From contig NW_019776162.1 in the NCBI RefSeq assembly GCF_001039355.2, positions 13,560-43,906 of the forward strand: a DNA stretch of 30,347 nt. The letters are read 5' to 3'. Source of the stretch: Lingula anatina (Eukaryota; Brachiopoda; Lingulata; Lingulida; Lingulidae). Within the stretch, counting starts at the first letter, position 1, and every line of letters starts with the position of its first letter. Below are positions 11,215-22,539 of this stretch, one piece after another. The notes under the pieces are model-generated. The model saw nothing but the letters and a program-made list of their open reading frames with translations, did not search any database and was not told the DNA's origin. A program made the translations under genes and the position numbers.

Positions 11215-11400
11215 AGTATACAGGCCCGTAGCCAGGGGGGGTTCGGGGGGTTCGAAAGAACCGCCCCTTTTGCTGGGAAAAGGTCCACTCTGGGTAAAAT
11301 TTGATCTACATGTAGGTACATCAAGTTTTTATGGGAAAAGGTCCACTTTTTCAGAAAAAGAACCCCCCTTTTGAAATTGCTGGCTACGGGCCTAGTATAC
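11215..11400. mobile_element. 172-bp inverted-repeat element (MITE-like) with 7-bp target duplication
   Basis: The element spans 11222-11393. Its ends AGGCCCGTAGCCAG (11222-11235) and CTGGCTACGGGCCT (11380-11393) are a perfect 14-bp terminal inverted repeat. AGTATAC occurs immediately outside both ends (11215-11221 and 11394-11400), a target-site duplication. The interior is non-coding and contains two GGGAAAAGGTCCACT copies and a G-run. It is a non-autonomous DNA transposon by structure; superfamily cannot be fixed from a 7-bp duplication alone. Confidence 0.9.
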
Positions 11401-11630
11401 CAGATTACATTTAAAAAAAAGAAACAATGTGCACTTCGTGATTTGGTCTTGTGGTTAGACTTATGGGCTGGAATTATCCATGTACTTGTAGCAATCTTCC
11501 CTTGACATGTCTGAACACTACATTATCATTTGGGTGGAGACCGTTTAAAACCTCTTCTGGTTTAATACAAAGTTAATGTTTTGTAGTTGTTATTGAGCAA
11601 AAAATGTTCCCCTTAAATTAAAATGGTATG

Positions 11631-11719
11631 CCTCTCCCTCTCTCTCTCTCTCCGTGTGTGTGTGTGTGTGTGTGTGTGTTTGTGTGTGTGTGTATGTGTG
11701 AGAGAGAGAGAGAGAGAGG
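11631..11719. repeat. Compound (CT)n(GT)n(GA)n microsatellite
   Basis: Three dinucleotide runs follow each other: CT, then GT with a few interruptions, then GA. Confidence 0.95.
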
Positions 11720-12334
11720 ATGACAGGATGTTAATTGTATAATGATTTGTCTTTTATTGTTTATTTACATGTAGGACTTCAACTAAATGAATTTTCAAAT
11801 ATCCATGTCTAAATATTTCTTACATTTTTCATGTCAGTGATACATACTTTCTCGTAAAGAAAGGTTGAATACTGATCATTTTCTAAATGGAAAACATGTT
11901 AAATTGCTGAATGGGGTCTTTTCTCTGTGCTGTCAGTTTTCCAAAGTTAACTGACATTTGCTTTATGGCCAGGAATTGTAGGAATTCCAAAAAGTTGCAT
12001 AATAGCATTAGGTGGTCTTTTAGTGGAAAAAAACTTCAATGGATGTGTCTTTTGTTCCAATCTATTTTTAGAGATCCAGCTATATTTGACAGGCAGCTGT
12101 CTTGTTTTCTTGGTCAGCATCTCTTTCTCTCTCTTTCTCAAGATAATAAATAGTAGATAACCCAGTAGTATATCAAGAGTGTGAATAGAATATATATCCT
12201 TGAGCAAACCCAAAGGTTCAAATAAATGTATTTCAAATATATTTTGCCATGTTTTTACAATATTTGGAATTTTTTTCCTTGAATTGACAGCTGTCTTAAT
12301 GAAAAAATTCCCCCAAGGGAATCTATCTTAGCCC

Positions 12335-12766
12335 CCTTGCAGAGATGTTGCAGAATCTTGCCTAGGCATCAAAGTAAGTGAATAATTAACAAAGCACCAC
12401 ACCATACAGACAAACTCTGAGGCCTTTTGTGAAGATGTTGGCTGCAGCATCCTTGCAGCTGAGTTCATTTAGAAAAACTCCAAAACATGCATCAACAAGA
12501 TCAACTTTGTCCTTGCAAGACCAGCCTCCAATTCAGCATCAAAGCTTTCAAGTTAATCAGCAAAACTCTAAAACATGCATCTAAGCACCAGCATAACCCT
12601 AGTTTCATCCTTGACAAGACTGTTTTCTGCTTTAGCATCTGAGCAGCTGTATTAATTAACACTGCTCTTAAAAACACGCGTACCAAAGCCCCTTGCAAAG
12701 ATGCTGGCTGCAGCATCAAAGCGCAGCTAGATTGATTAACAAATCTCCAAAACATACATCCACAAG
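12335..12766. repeat. Degenerate tandem repeat, about five units of roughly 88 bp
   Basis: Units begin with a CCTTGCAAGA-like start at 12335, 12423, 12511, 12609 and 12691 (spacing 88, 88, 98, 82). Each has the order GATG(C/T)TGGCTGCAGCATCAAAG, then (A)TTAATTAACA, then AAACTCCAAAACATGCATC, with many substitutions. The open frame seen on the - strand is a product of the repeat. Confidence 0.75.
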
Positions 12767-12819
12767 TGGTGCATAGTATCCCCCACCTCTCCCCCCTGCC
12801 TTCTTTATTGATCTTACAC

Positions 12820-12903
12820 CCCGAGTCCCGGCTTGAACCCCTGTCACTGATGAATTACCTTGTTAGCAGTTAATTTAACCACCTGCTAATAAGGCAGTGG
12901 GGG
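12820..12903 (-). mobile_element. Candidate tRNA-derived SINE head
   Basis: On the - strand, TAGCAGGTGG (12879-12888) resembles the tRNA A box and GGTTCAAGCC (12830-12839) fits the B box GWTCRANNC exactly. GCAG and CTGC around GTGGTTAAATTAA could form a D-arm-like stem. The T-arm does not pair well, so this is not a working tRNA. On the - strand the 88-bp tandem repeat follows directly, which could be the SINE's tail region. Confidence 0.4.
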
Positions 12904-13644
12904 ACATGCTTCTGTACAGTACTTGTCACTCCTGTTTGGCATTGCCCTGATACACCCTGGGTATCCCTCTATGATTTTGACTTTTCCTCCATGGTCTTTT
13001 AATGCATATTAGACTGTTAATATCAATTTTATTTTTTCGTCTTCTTGATGGACCAAATTTGTTTATGATCAGTGGTGAGGTTGTTACTGATTATGATTGA
13101 TTGGGTATCACAGTGATATAGTGATACTACTGGTACTCTTAGTTCTTTGTGAAAACTTAGTGGAATGGGGATTTGAAACCAGGAGCTGTTGATTAAATCA
13201 CCAAAATATTTATAATTAAGCATTCTGTCATTATTTTGAAGAAATCGAGCAGAAACAATAAAAAACAAATAATTAAAAAAGCAGAAATATGTTGATGTGA
13301 AGTCCATTAAAAACTGAAATAGCTTGGCTTTTAAACATTTGAAAGTTCATTTTGTAACACAGTCACCTTGAAGAAATGGGAAAGTCACTGAACATCTTGA
13401 TACACAGGGTAGACAGTCCATGCCCAGGAATGCCCTTCAGATAAAAAAAAATCTAACAAATTTGTATTTGTGTTAGAATTGTTTTTGTTATTCTGCTAAC
13501 TGTGGGGATTTTGAAGTTGGTGTTATTTCAATATTTGTACTATTTGGTGGAGGTGTGTTAGTGTAATTTGTGAAGGCTTTGATGATTATGCTTTGAAGAT
13601 AGTCTGTGGACAGGGTTGACCTGTGTCTTGTAACAAGAATCTCC

Positions 13645-13810
13645 AGGCCTGTAGCTAGCAATTTCAAAGGGGGTTATTTTTCTGAAAAAGTGGACCTTTA
13701 TGTCTCCCTGGTTGACCCAACTAGAGAACCTAGATCAAATTTTCACTCAGTATGGACCCCTTTCATTCAAAAGGGAAGATCTTTTAAACTCCCCCTCCCC
13801 CCCCCAAAAA
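13645..13810. mobile_element. Second, decayed copy of the 172-bp inverted-repeat family
   Basis: AGGCCTGTAGCTAGCAATTTCAAAGG at its left end matches the right end of the 11222-11393 element read in reverse complement. CTGAAAAAGTGGACC and AGATCAAATTTT(A/C)ACTCAG-like blocks follow in the same order as there. The far terminus is lost in a C-run and A-run near 13794-13820, so no target duplication can be named. Confidence 0.7.
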
Positions 13811-13870
13811 AAAAAAAAAGCATAAAAAAAAGGAATGCCAAAATTGCAGCAAAATTTTATTTTTGTTTTT

Positions 13871-14053
13871 TCAAACAAAAACAACAATGCAAACTTGTTG
13901 GCTGTTCCATTTTCCAAACAGAAGTGTCAAGTCCATGAACATCAGTGCTACAGGTTTGCCCTCTGGAATTTTGGCATGTATTGTGTATATACTGCCCCCA
14001 TGGTTTGTGTTAAATTGACAGGGTATTGCCACTCCACTGTCAGTATAGGTAAA
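13871..14053 (-). pseudogene. Open frame with a CUB-domain-like signature, possible exon relic
   Basis: One frame between stops contains IPEGKPVALMFMDLTLL followed by a Cys 9 residues later and by VV. This fits the CUB pattern I-x-x-P-x-G-x-x-V-x-L-x-F-x-D-x-x-L-(x)n-C, and a Tyr-Thr-Ile precedes it where CUB has C-x-W-x-I. The first CUB cysteine is not in its usual place, and no good splice acceptor or partner exon is visible. It could be a stranded exon or chance. CUB modules occur in extracellular proteins; no function is claimed. Confidence 0.2.
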
Positions 14054-14058
14054 CTATG

Positions 14059-14273
14059 TAGGGAATACCTTTTGCCTTCCGTTCCGTTCCGTTCCGCGTG
14101 ATTGGCCTTATTTCTCGAGCTTGATGCGTTATTTGAGCCCAATATTCTGCGTGAGACTTGATTTAGGAATTATTGGTGATTGGTGACTGACCTGAATATA
14201 TCTTTGCTATTGGTGATTGAGCTGAAACAGTTTTAATTCTTGGTGATTGGTGCTTAACAAGGGGTATTCCCTA
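14059..14273. mobile_element. 211-bp MITE-like element flanked by TA
   Basis: GGGAATACC at 14061 and GGTATTCCC ending at 14271 are inverted, and each is bordered outside by TA, the target of Tc1/mariner-type elements. Inside are (TTCCG)n near 14079-14098 and three imperfect TTGGTGATTGGTG-type repeats (about 14170-14252). There is no coding capacity. Confidence 0.6.
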
Positions 14274-16237
14274 CCCTCTGTACAATGTAGTGGAATTAAC
14301 CAAGAACCAGTCAAGAAATTTCAACAAGAAAAGTCTGGACCTATGAGTTACTTAACATGCAGCAGGCTGTATTGATTTCAGTTTGCAAAATGTTAGAAGA
14401 TTAAGATTAAGAAGAAGATAAATTATCTTCCCTAAAGACTTACATGGCTGTGCCACAGATAACAAATTCTTAAGAATTGCATGTATTTTACCATAGGCAA
14501 ATGACATGGTCTGTGTCAAAGTTAACAGGTATGAATTGAATATTGTTTCCCTCTATCCTTGATCATTTATGACTAATTTAATAACATGAAGTACTGCAAA
14601 GTCATCTTCTGAATCACCACCATGGCCAAATATTTATCTACTGGTAGGACAGCGTGACCACTATAACCATGTCTTAATTATTTGACCACATCAGTGACCA
14701 CAGGATGACCACAGCAGTGGTCAGTTAGAGTTGGGTCTGAGGTGAGGTTGGGTGACTTTAGGGTCACATCGGTATGCCATTAAAAAAAGGATCCAAAAGA
14801 ATGTTTGAAAGAGAAAATGAAAGTACTCACTGATGAGACTTTTCCAACTTTTATCAGAATTCCAACTTTTTCAGGGTCATTTTGGTCATTGTGACCCCTG
14901 TGTACCCTGGACCCCTGGCCAATTTTCCTACTTTTTTAGTGAGGACTTGTCTTATCCCTGGTACTACATCATTCATTTCCTTTTTGACATTGATTTGTCA
15001 AAATGATGACTTACTAACATTCACTGAGCTTATCGTCGACCACAAATTATATGCTAGAGTAAGTCCAGATAGGGATGGGGGCCCTCTTGCTGGGTATTTC
15101 TGCTAAATCATGCCTGGTAATGAGCAGATCACTAGTGACAGAGAAAAAGTGATTTGTTCAGTTGGATCCTTGTTATGAAGGGGCACATACAAACTGCACT
15201 TGCTTAAAATTCACCTTTTCTGTCAAGTCATGTTGCAAATTAAGTGATTTTACAGTTGAAGGGATTTGTTTACTGAGTGAATTTATCAATGATGATCTGA
15301 TGGAGAATATTTTAACAAGTTTTTTTTTTTTTTTTTTATAGCACCCACAGCAGCAAATTTTAAGGAAATTTAAGTGTTGTTGTTTTAACTTGCAATTTTC
15401 CCCTTGTTAAAAAATTAACTAGTACTTGCATGAGAGTGTATCAACTTCAAAAGAAATGAGTCCCATTTATACTGGATGTTGTTCACCCCTACATTTCCAT
15501 CAAAGGTATTTTCTTTTCAAATCTGACTTTAGGTTCATTTTACAAAGAGGTAATTCAGTTCTCTTATTACACTTAGCAAGAAGTTAAAAACATAATTATG
15601 ACGTGACAGAAAACCAAAGTTACGGTTAATTTAACTAATCCCATGGCTCATTTAGAAAAGGAAGCACAAAGTTTTATTTTAAGATTTCTTGAATGGCACA
15701 AGTATTTAACGTCATTGTATTATAAAAGCGATCTGGCAGTAAAAAGGAATAGCATTAACAAACTGTCACAAGTCAAGCAACACCTAGGTCTCTAATGTGA
15801 AAAAAACCCCAAATGAACAGAATTTTACTGTGCCATACTACTAGTACTTATATATTTTATTCTGAACAGATCATTTTGGAAAGGTCTCTATGAGTCACTC
15901 AGTGCAGGCAGGTTAGGTCACTATTTAAATGTTTTGTCTGGTATCCAATTACAGATTAATAACATTTCATTTCATTGTGGGACAGATATAATTAATTGCA
16001 GGAAGTTATATCTTGTTGTATAGTGGTCTTGTATTTCCATTTAAAAACCACTACTGGGATATGGTTTGACGTCCTAGATCAAAACAAACTTTTACGACAC
16101 CACAACCATCACTTTTGTACTGGACTGGGAGTGTATACAAAAGCCCATGCACAGTATTTTTTCAATAGAGAATTTTTTAGTTTCAACATTAGGAAATAAT
16201 TGCTTGATTGTCCTTGGCCCCCCATCCCCTCTATGAA
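14274..16237. other. Intron DNA, nothing recognised
   Basis: No conserved coding block on either strand. Short repeats of GACCACA occur near 14656-14722. Confidence 0.5.
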
Positions 16238-16263
16238 CCCCCCCCCCCCCCCCCCCCCCCCCC
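16238..16263. repeat. Poly-C tract of 26 bases
   Basis: An uninterrupted C run; on the - strand it creates a spurious poly-Gly frame. Such G-strand runs can form quadruplexes. Confidence 0.9.
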
Positions 16264-18708
16264 AATTTAGACTAAATGCATGATCCGACCTCTCAAAGTG
16301 TTTTAGTACAAACTGTATCACTTGGTATGCTGCTTCTTGTTGAGAGGAACTTAAGATACAGCAGTCTTCAAATCATCAACTGTAAGTAGAACTTGAGATA
16401 ATTTTTAAAAAAAATTATACCTCAAATAATCTTCAAAACAAATGCACCAGGGAATAAGAACATCGTAACTCTAAGCAAGTCCAGAACTGTTTATACATCA
16501 GCAATTACATGTTCCGTCTGATTTTCAAAGGAAATTCGCCAAGTTTTAGACATGCTTCTGGCAGCTGTTCTAGGCAGAGAAAAACACCTCGTCAGGGAAT
16601 TTTGCCAATTAGACTAAACTAAACTTAGACAATATGAATCTTGTAATGATGCATAGACGTGGGTTCTTTTTTTTTTGCCACAAACATGGATAAGCGAGCC
16701 AAGAATATCTTCATTAGATGTGCAGGTAATAATAATAATTATATAATGATAATAAATGACTGCAGTGTTGATCATTATACACATGCTGAAAGGAGCACAT
16801 TTAAGAATGAGAAATGTCGAAGTCAAAAGGGTTATTAGTAAAATGAGAAAATTCATATACTAGTAGGTATATTATAATTGCATCTCTGTCTTACCTGAGG
16901 GAAGTTTATATAAAGATGTTCGTAATGCTTAAGTTCAAAATAAACACATCACAGCAAATATGATGTGTGTGCTGCTCAGTGCTAAATGCATCAATTTATC
17001 TCACCTTGTTTATTATGTAGGGGACGTGATTATAACATTTACATTTATTGAAGATACATTTTCAGCCTTGCCCTGAATATATTTGCATGAAGGAGGAATC
17101 TACCTGAGATTTTTGTATCCTAAAGAGTTGAGGTAGTTAACATTTATAGGTATCTAGTGTGTATTAAGTGGATCAACGGACATATTATGTGGGTTAGGAG
17201 CAGACTGGAACTGTTAAATTGCTTGCAGGTTATGCTGCTTGCAGCACCTTGGCTTTAGCTCAACCTAGAAATCTCTCTCTCTCTCTCTGTCTCTCTCTCT
17301 CTGTCTCTCTCTCATACACTGAAAGTAGACACAAAGCAGGTTTTTAATAAAGTGATTGGGCTAATGAATTGTGAAAGGTCTGCTGTTTGGCATATCAACA
17401 ATAGAATAACATCTAAAAAACAGCAACTGTAGAAGTGTGTAGAATAAAATTTGTAAATGTGAATGAATACCTTAGCAAACTCCTCATAACTTCTTAATTT
17501 TTTCTTTAGGAAGTGTCATTACTTTCCAAGTGGAATTAGCACTTAGTTGTCATTATATGTGAAGGGGTTTTGTAAAAATCTATCTGTTACCTTTGCTGTT
17601 TCTAGTATACAATTAAAAAAGGAGAGATTCCAGTGGCTTCAGAAATGAAGGGTGTTTGCAGGAAAGTGATGAGCTGGAAACCATATATAGCAGACATGGA
17701 ACAAGTTCAGTCCTATCGTGAAAGCTAATTTTCTTATGAAATTATGAAATTAGACAACTCTATACACCCTTCAGGAACAGCAGACACTATTTTCTTTCTC
17801 ATAAATAGAAGGAATAAAAAAACCTGATTCAAATAAGTCAATGGCCCTAGGTTTTGTATGCCCAGTGAGTCATGAAGCTGTAGTCCCCAGAGTGCTGCTA
17901 TCGCTGATAGAGGTATTGACATGGGGGGACGTCGTGATGAGATTACGACTCCGCGACCTAGCCTGGATGGTTTATTTTAATACACCTTCAGATAGAGAGG
18001 AAGAGTGGTCCTGTCAGATAAGGTAGAGCAATAGAAAGAGATTAAAAAAAAACAAACTGGCGTTGGTTTTGGTGCATAAATAAAAAGTCAATTTAAATGG
18101 GATTTTTTTTCCTCAGAAGTTGTGAAGATGTATAGAAGCTGTGTTTGTACGTTTGTGTTAGATCAATGGTCTGCTTTCTGAAGTTTTATCTAAATTCTTT
18201 GAGTTAGATCAGAGAGAAAGTGAACAGAGTCCCTAATTCACACACCCACATAAGTACGCACACATTAAGACACACACACATGCACATGCACAAATGCATA
18301 GTACGCATACACACATACACAACTCTGCTGTATTGAGAACACACTTGCCAGTAATTGTGGATAGCAGTTACAAAAAGCCTGTTGAGTGCATTTTGCTGTT
18401 GGAATAATCAAACTCTTTAACACTGACACGCAAGCTCGTCTTTAAACTAATTTTTTAAAATCCGTCACTCCAGTCGAGTATTTTCTTCTCTGCATTTCAG
18501 TGGAGATGTTTTATTTATAGTCAGCATTATACATAATTTATGAGCAACATAGTGCATATAAAAACCAAATTGAAAACATACTCAAGAGTACAAGCTATAC
18601 CCAATAATTCCTTAACAGGTGTCACACACCTTGACTGTAATCTGGAAAACAAATATCCAAGAAAAAAATTAAGGTGTCATGTAGTGATGAGTAAGCTTGG
18701 TGCTTGTT
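16264..18708. other. Intron DNA with CT and CA microsatellites
   Basis: A CT run lies at 17272-17313 and an imperfect CA-rich tract near 18247-18322. A GC-richer patch at 17840-18026 is open in one + frame, but I recognise no family in it. Nothing else was supported. Confidence 0.5.
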
Positions 18709-19678
18709 NNNNNNNNNNNNNNNNNNNNNNNNNNNNNNNNNNNNNNNNNNNNNNNNNNNNNNNNNNNNNNNNNNNNNNNNNNNNNNNNNNNNNNNNNNNN
18801 NNNNNNNNNNNNNNNNNNNNNNNNNNNNNNNNNNNNNNNNNNNNNNNNNNNNNNNNNNNNNNNNNNNNNNNNNNNNNNNNNNNNNNNNNNNNNNNNNNNN
18901 NNNNNNNNNNNNNNNNNNNNNNNNNNNNNNNNNNNNNNNNNNNNNNNNNNNNNNNNNNNNNNNNNNNNNNNNNNNNNNNNNNNNNNNNNNNNNNNNNNNN
19001 NNNNNNNNNNNNNNNNNNNNNNNNNNNNNNNNNNNNNNNNNNNNNNNNNNNNNNNNNNNNNNNNNNNNNNNNNNNNNNNNNNNNNNNNNNNNNNNNNNNN
19101 NNNNNNNNNNNNNNNNNNNNNNNNNNNNNNNNNNNNNNNNNNNNNNNNNNNNNNNNNNNNNNNNNNNNNNNNNNNNNNNNNNNNNNNNNNNNNNNNNNNN
19201 NNNNNNNNNNNNNNNNNNNNNNNNNNNNNNNNNNNNNNNNNNNNNNNNNNNNNNNNNNNNNNNNNNNNNNNNNNNNNNNNNNNNNNNNNNNNNNNNNNNN
19301 NNNNNNNNNNNNNNNNNNNNNNNNNNNNNNNNNNNNNNNNNNNNNNNNNNNNNNNNNNNNNNNNNNNNNNNNNNNNNNNNNNNNNNNNNNNNNNNNNNNN
19401 NNNNNNNNNNNNNNNNNNNNNNNNNNNNNNNNNNNNNNNNNNNNNNNNNNNNNNNNNNNNNNNNNNNNNNNNNNNNNNNNNNNNNNNNNNNNNNNNNNNN
19501 NNNNNNNNNNNNNNNNNNNNNNNNNNNNNNNNNNNNNNNNNNNNNNNNNNNNNNNNNNNNNNNNNNNNNNNNNNNNNNNNNNNNNNNNNNNNNNNNNNNN
19601 NNNNNNNNNNNNNNNNNNNNNNNNNNNNNNNNNNNNNNNNNNNNNNNNNNNNNNNNNNNNNNNNNNNNNNNNNNNNNN
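18709..19678. other. Assembly gap (970 N)
   Basis: A continuous run of N. Long open frames spanning it are artefacts. It could hide an exon, for instance the missing first TIMP exon. Confidence 0.99.
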
Positions 19679-22513
19679 TTTATTTATTTAATTCATTTAG
19701 TTCAGTTAATTTCCTTTATTTATTTTTCTATTTATTTTATTTTATTAATTTTTATATTTTTTGCAAAAATTCTTTCTGAACAGTATAGCTATCTGCAAAG
19801 AATACACCCAAAGAAATATCTGAAAATGTCTGGTGAAAAAAGTCCTCTCTGTGCCCCATGGCAGAGGCTAGGGTGCATGCAACAGTAGCTGTTTTGTCTG
19901 GAGGCTGCTTGGTGCACTGCCGTTCTAATATGATCAGTGTTTAATTGACTGTGCAGATATTTATGTGATAACCATCAGCACCTCTGCACTCTAGTACAGA
20001 ACCCAGCCAGAGAGATGGCAGAAAAATAGGAAAGTTTACACAAGGTGAAATATGGTTCTCTCTTACATGCCAGGTGTGCACCAGTTTCTGATAAGAGACT
20101 GATGATGCTATGAAGAACAGCCATCCAGTTATATGTTACGTGAATGAAGCTTTTTAAATCCTTTGCTGGACTTATGATATCTCATGTCAACTGTGATGAA
20201 TTATACCAGTTTGCCCAGTTACAGATTTTTAAAGCTTTATACAGATAAGAAATTGAGTTGCTCACAAATTGGTACATGCTGATTTTTAGTACTAGTAGAT
20301 TCTTTAGGGTGATTATAATAAAGAGCAGTCAAACTTTCCCTTCTCTGCTCTTAGTACGTGTATAAATGCTTGTTTTCATACCTAGATAGAGCTACTGCCA
20401 AATCAGTAAGCCTTTTGAAAATTAACTTTCTATTAAACATAAAATACTGGGGCTACCGGTACTTATACACTTGACATATTAAGATCATGATGTTTCAAAT
20501 TTCTCATCATGAAATTACACATTTCTATGTGTGGTGTAGGTTTTTAATCTTCAGAAATTATGAAATTTTTTATGTGCAGTTTAAGCTATACTTCAGAAAT
20601 ATTTTACAACAGGGCCTGTGCATGACATTTTACCTGTACCTGTATGCAGGGAGCACTCTAAATTTTTTCATGCATTCCATATTCCACTTGAACCCCAACT
20701 CAAATATTCTAAAAATTTTTAAGATTTGGATACACATATATTTCAGATGTCCTGCCTATTGCCTTCTCTACACTGCAGTTTTAAAAATCCAGTATTGCTC
20801 CAAGTAATACATTCTTGCTAGCTTGTAAGCAACACATCAAAAATTCCACTCGTAAATAACTCTTAACTTAAACAAACAGGTGATAGCCAAACAGCATACT
20901 GCAAGAAAAAAAGTTCAGTTTATCCACTTACCTTTTTGTCTGTTCCTAGTCAGAAGACACACAATATACTCTAATATATATATATATTATATCCCAAATG
21001 GAGAGATGCAGTACAGAACATCCACTATTTGAGTCTGTTGGCAGTCGTCTGGTAGCTCTCTCTCACCCACGGCTGGATATATACTCTGTGTGATCAACCA
21101 TGTGGCTCCTTGCCAGCTTCTGTAAACAGTCTGCCAGTCATTACTCCACCCCTTGGACAGGAAACTCAGCGATGACGTCTGCTTTGGAAAATACATTTTA
21201 GATAAAATGGAACGTTTTTTTTTTCCACATGGACTTAGTCGGTGTTTATTTCTGGATGGATATATCAGTGAGGAGACTGGGTTGTGATATTATATTAGGA
21301 CATTCAGTTGCATGATAATTGTTGGTTTTTTTTTGTGCTTAGATTATTTTGCCAGGTAGTTTATTTATGTTTGGAGAGTATGCTTGGGTAACGTTTTCCA
21401 GACAATGTGGGCAGAGTTAGAGTAGACACATAGGGAGCACTGCTGGAGGAGGAAGTCCGTTTTTTTTTTTTTTTAGTTTCATTTTATAATGAGAAATATT
21501 TTTTGAATGAACAATAAAATTTAAATGCTCTAGTCAAACATGTCATTTCCTCTAGAAAAGAAAATGGATTATGTAAGCCATAAAAGGATATTTCAGATCG
21601 TTTGTGTTACATTCAAAGATACACACTTCCATACTGATAATTAACTACAAAATGTATGTAGGAGTCAACATATTTTTAAGAATCAAAAATTGGTTTAAAA
21701 ACACAGTGGGATGTGTTTTAATGCTATGGATATGACAGCTTGAAGCATTATTTTATTTTATATAAAAAAGTTTTACCTCTCAAAGATAGACAAGTATGGA
21801 GATCTAGAGCTTTACGATATATACTTTCCACGAGGTGTGTATTTCTGGTAAAAAAAAAAAGAAAGATTTTCTAAATGCCACACTGAAAATTGAAACTTGT
21901 CAACTATGCAGAGGAAACAAATTGCACACATATTTCTTGCTGCTACTGTAGGGGACATTTGGCTGCTTTAATACTTTAAGGAACACATAACTACTTCAAT
22001 AGAGCCTTTTGCACTTCTTTGACAACTGTAACATGTATTTAGACCTAAAAGATAATAAGTTGAATATATGAATTGCCTTGTGCCATATCTTTTGGGCCTT
22101 TTTTAATAACCATTATTTGTATGGGTCATATTATAATACATTGTTGGATAATTTGATTTAAAAAATATCGATGACCCCTAATATTTAATAGCCTAGGGCT
22201 CTTTGTTACAAAAAACAGCCGAAAAAAGTATTCCTGCAAGTAGAGCTTCTGTGAAAGATCTTTATAAGGAATACAATTTCAGTTAGTTCAACTGTTTTTT
22301 ACTGAAAAAGAATGAACATATTGTTTTGGTATGTCTTTCAACACTGGTAGACATAACGTTAGGCTTAGAGAATGTCAATTGAAGTCACATAAGATGTTAC
22401 AATAGTATCATGTGTCATGAACTTTCGAGTAGTGAGTGACACAGGGTAAAGGTACGCGTGTACCCCAGTGAGGTTATTAACACAGCACGTTTTCTGGTTA
22501 TATCTACTTTATT
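19679..22513. other. Intron DNA, mostly unremarkable
   Basis: Low-complexity TTTA sequence follows the gap. A - strand frame at 21196-20987 is rich in Trp and discussed under findings; otherwise no gene is supported. Confidence 0.5.
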
Positions 22514-22539
22514 TCTCTCTCTCTCTCTCTCTCTCTCTC
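22514..22539. repeat. (CT)n microsatellite
   Basis: About twelve CT units. Confidence 0.95.

Noticed and set aside
12501-12755. - strand frame with repeated Leu/Ala blocks
   Set aside because: A by-product of the 88-bp tandem repeat.
16109-16321. - strand frame with poly-Gly
   Set aside because: Produced by the 26-base C run.
18540-19888. Three long + strand open frames of 360-394 codons
   Set aside because: They consist almost entirely of N from the assembly gap.
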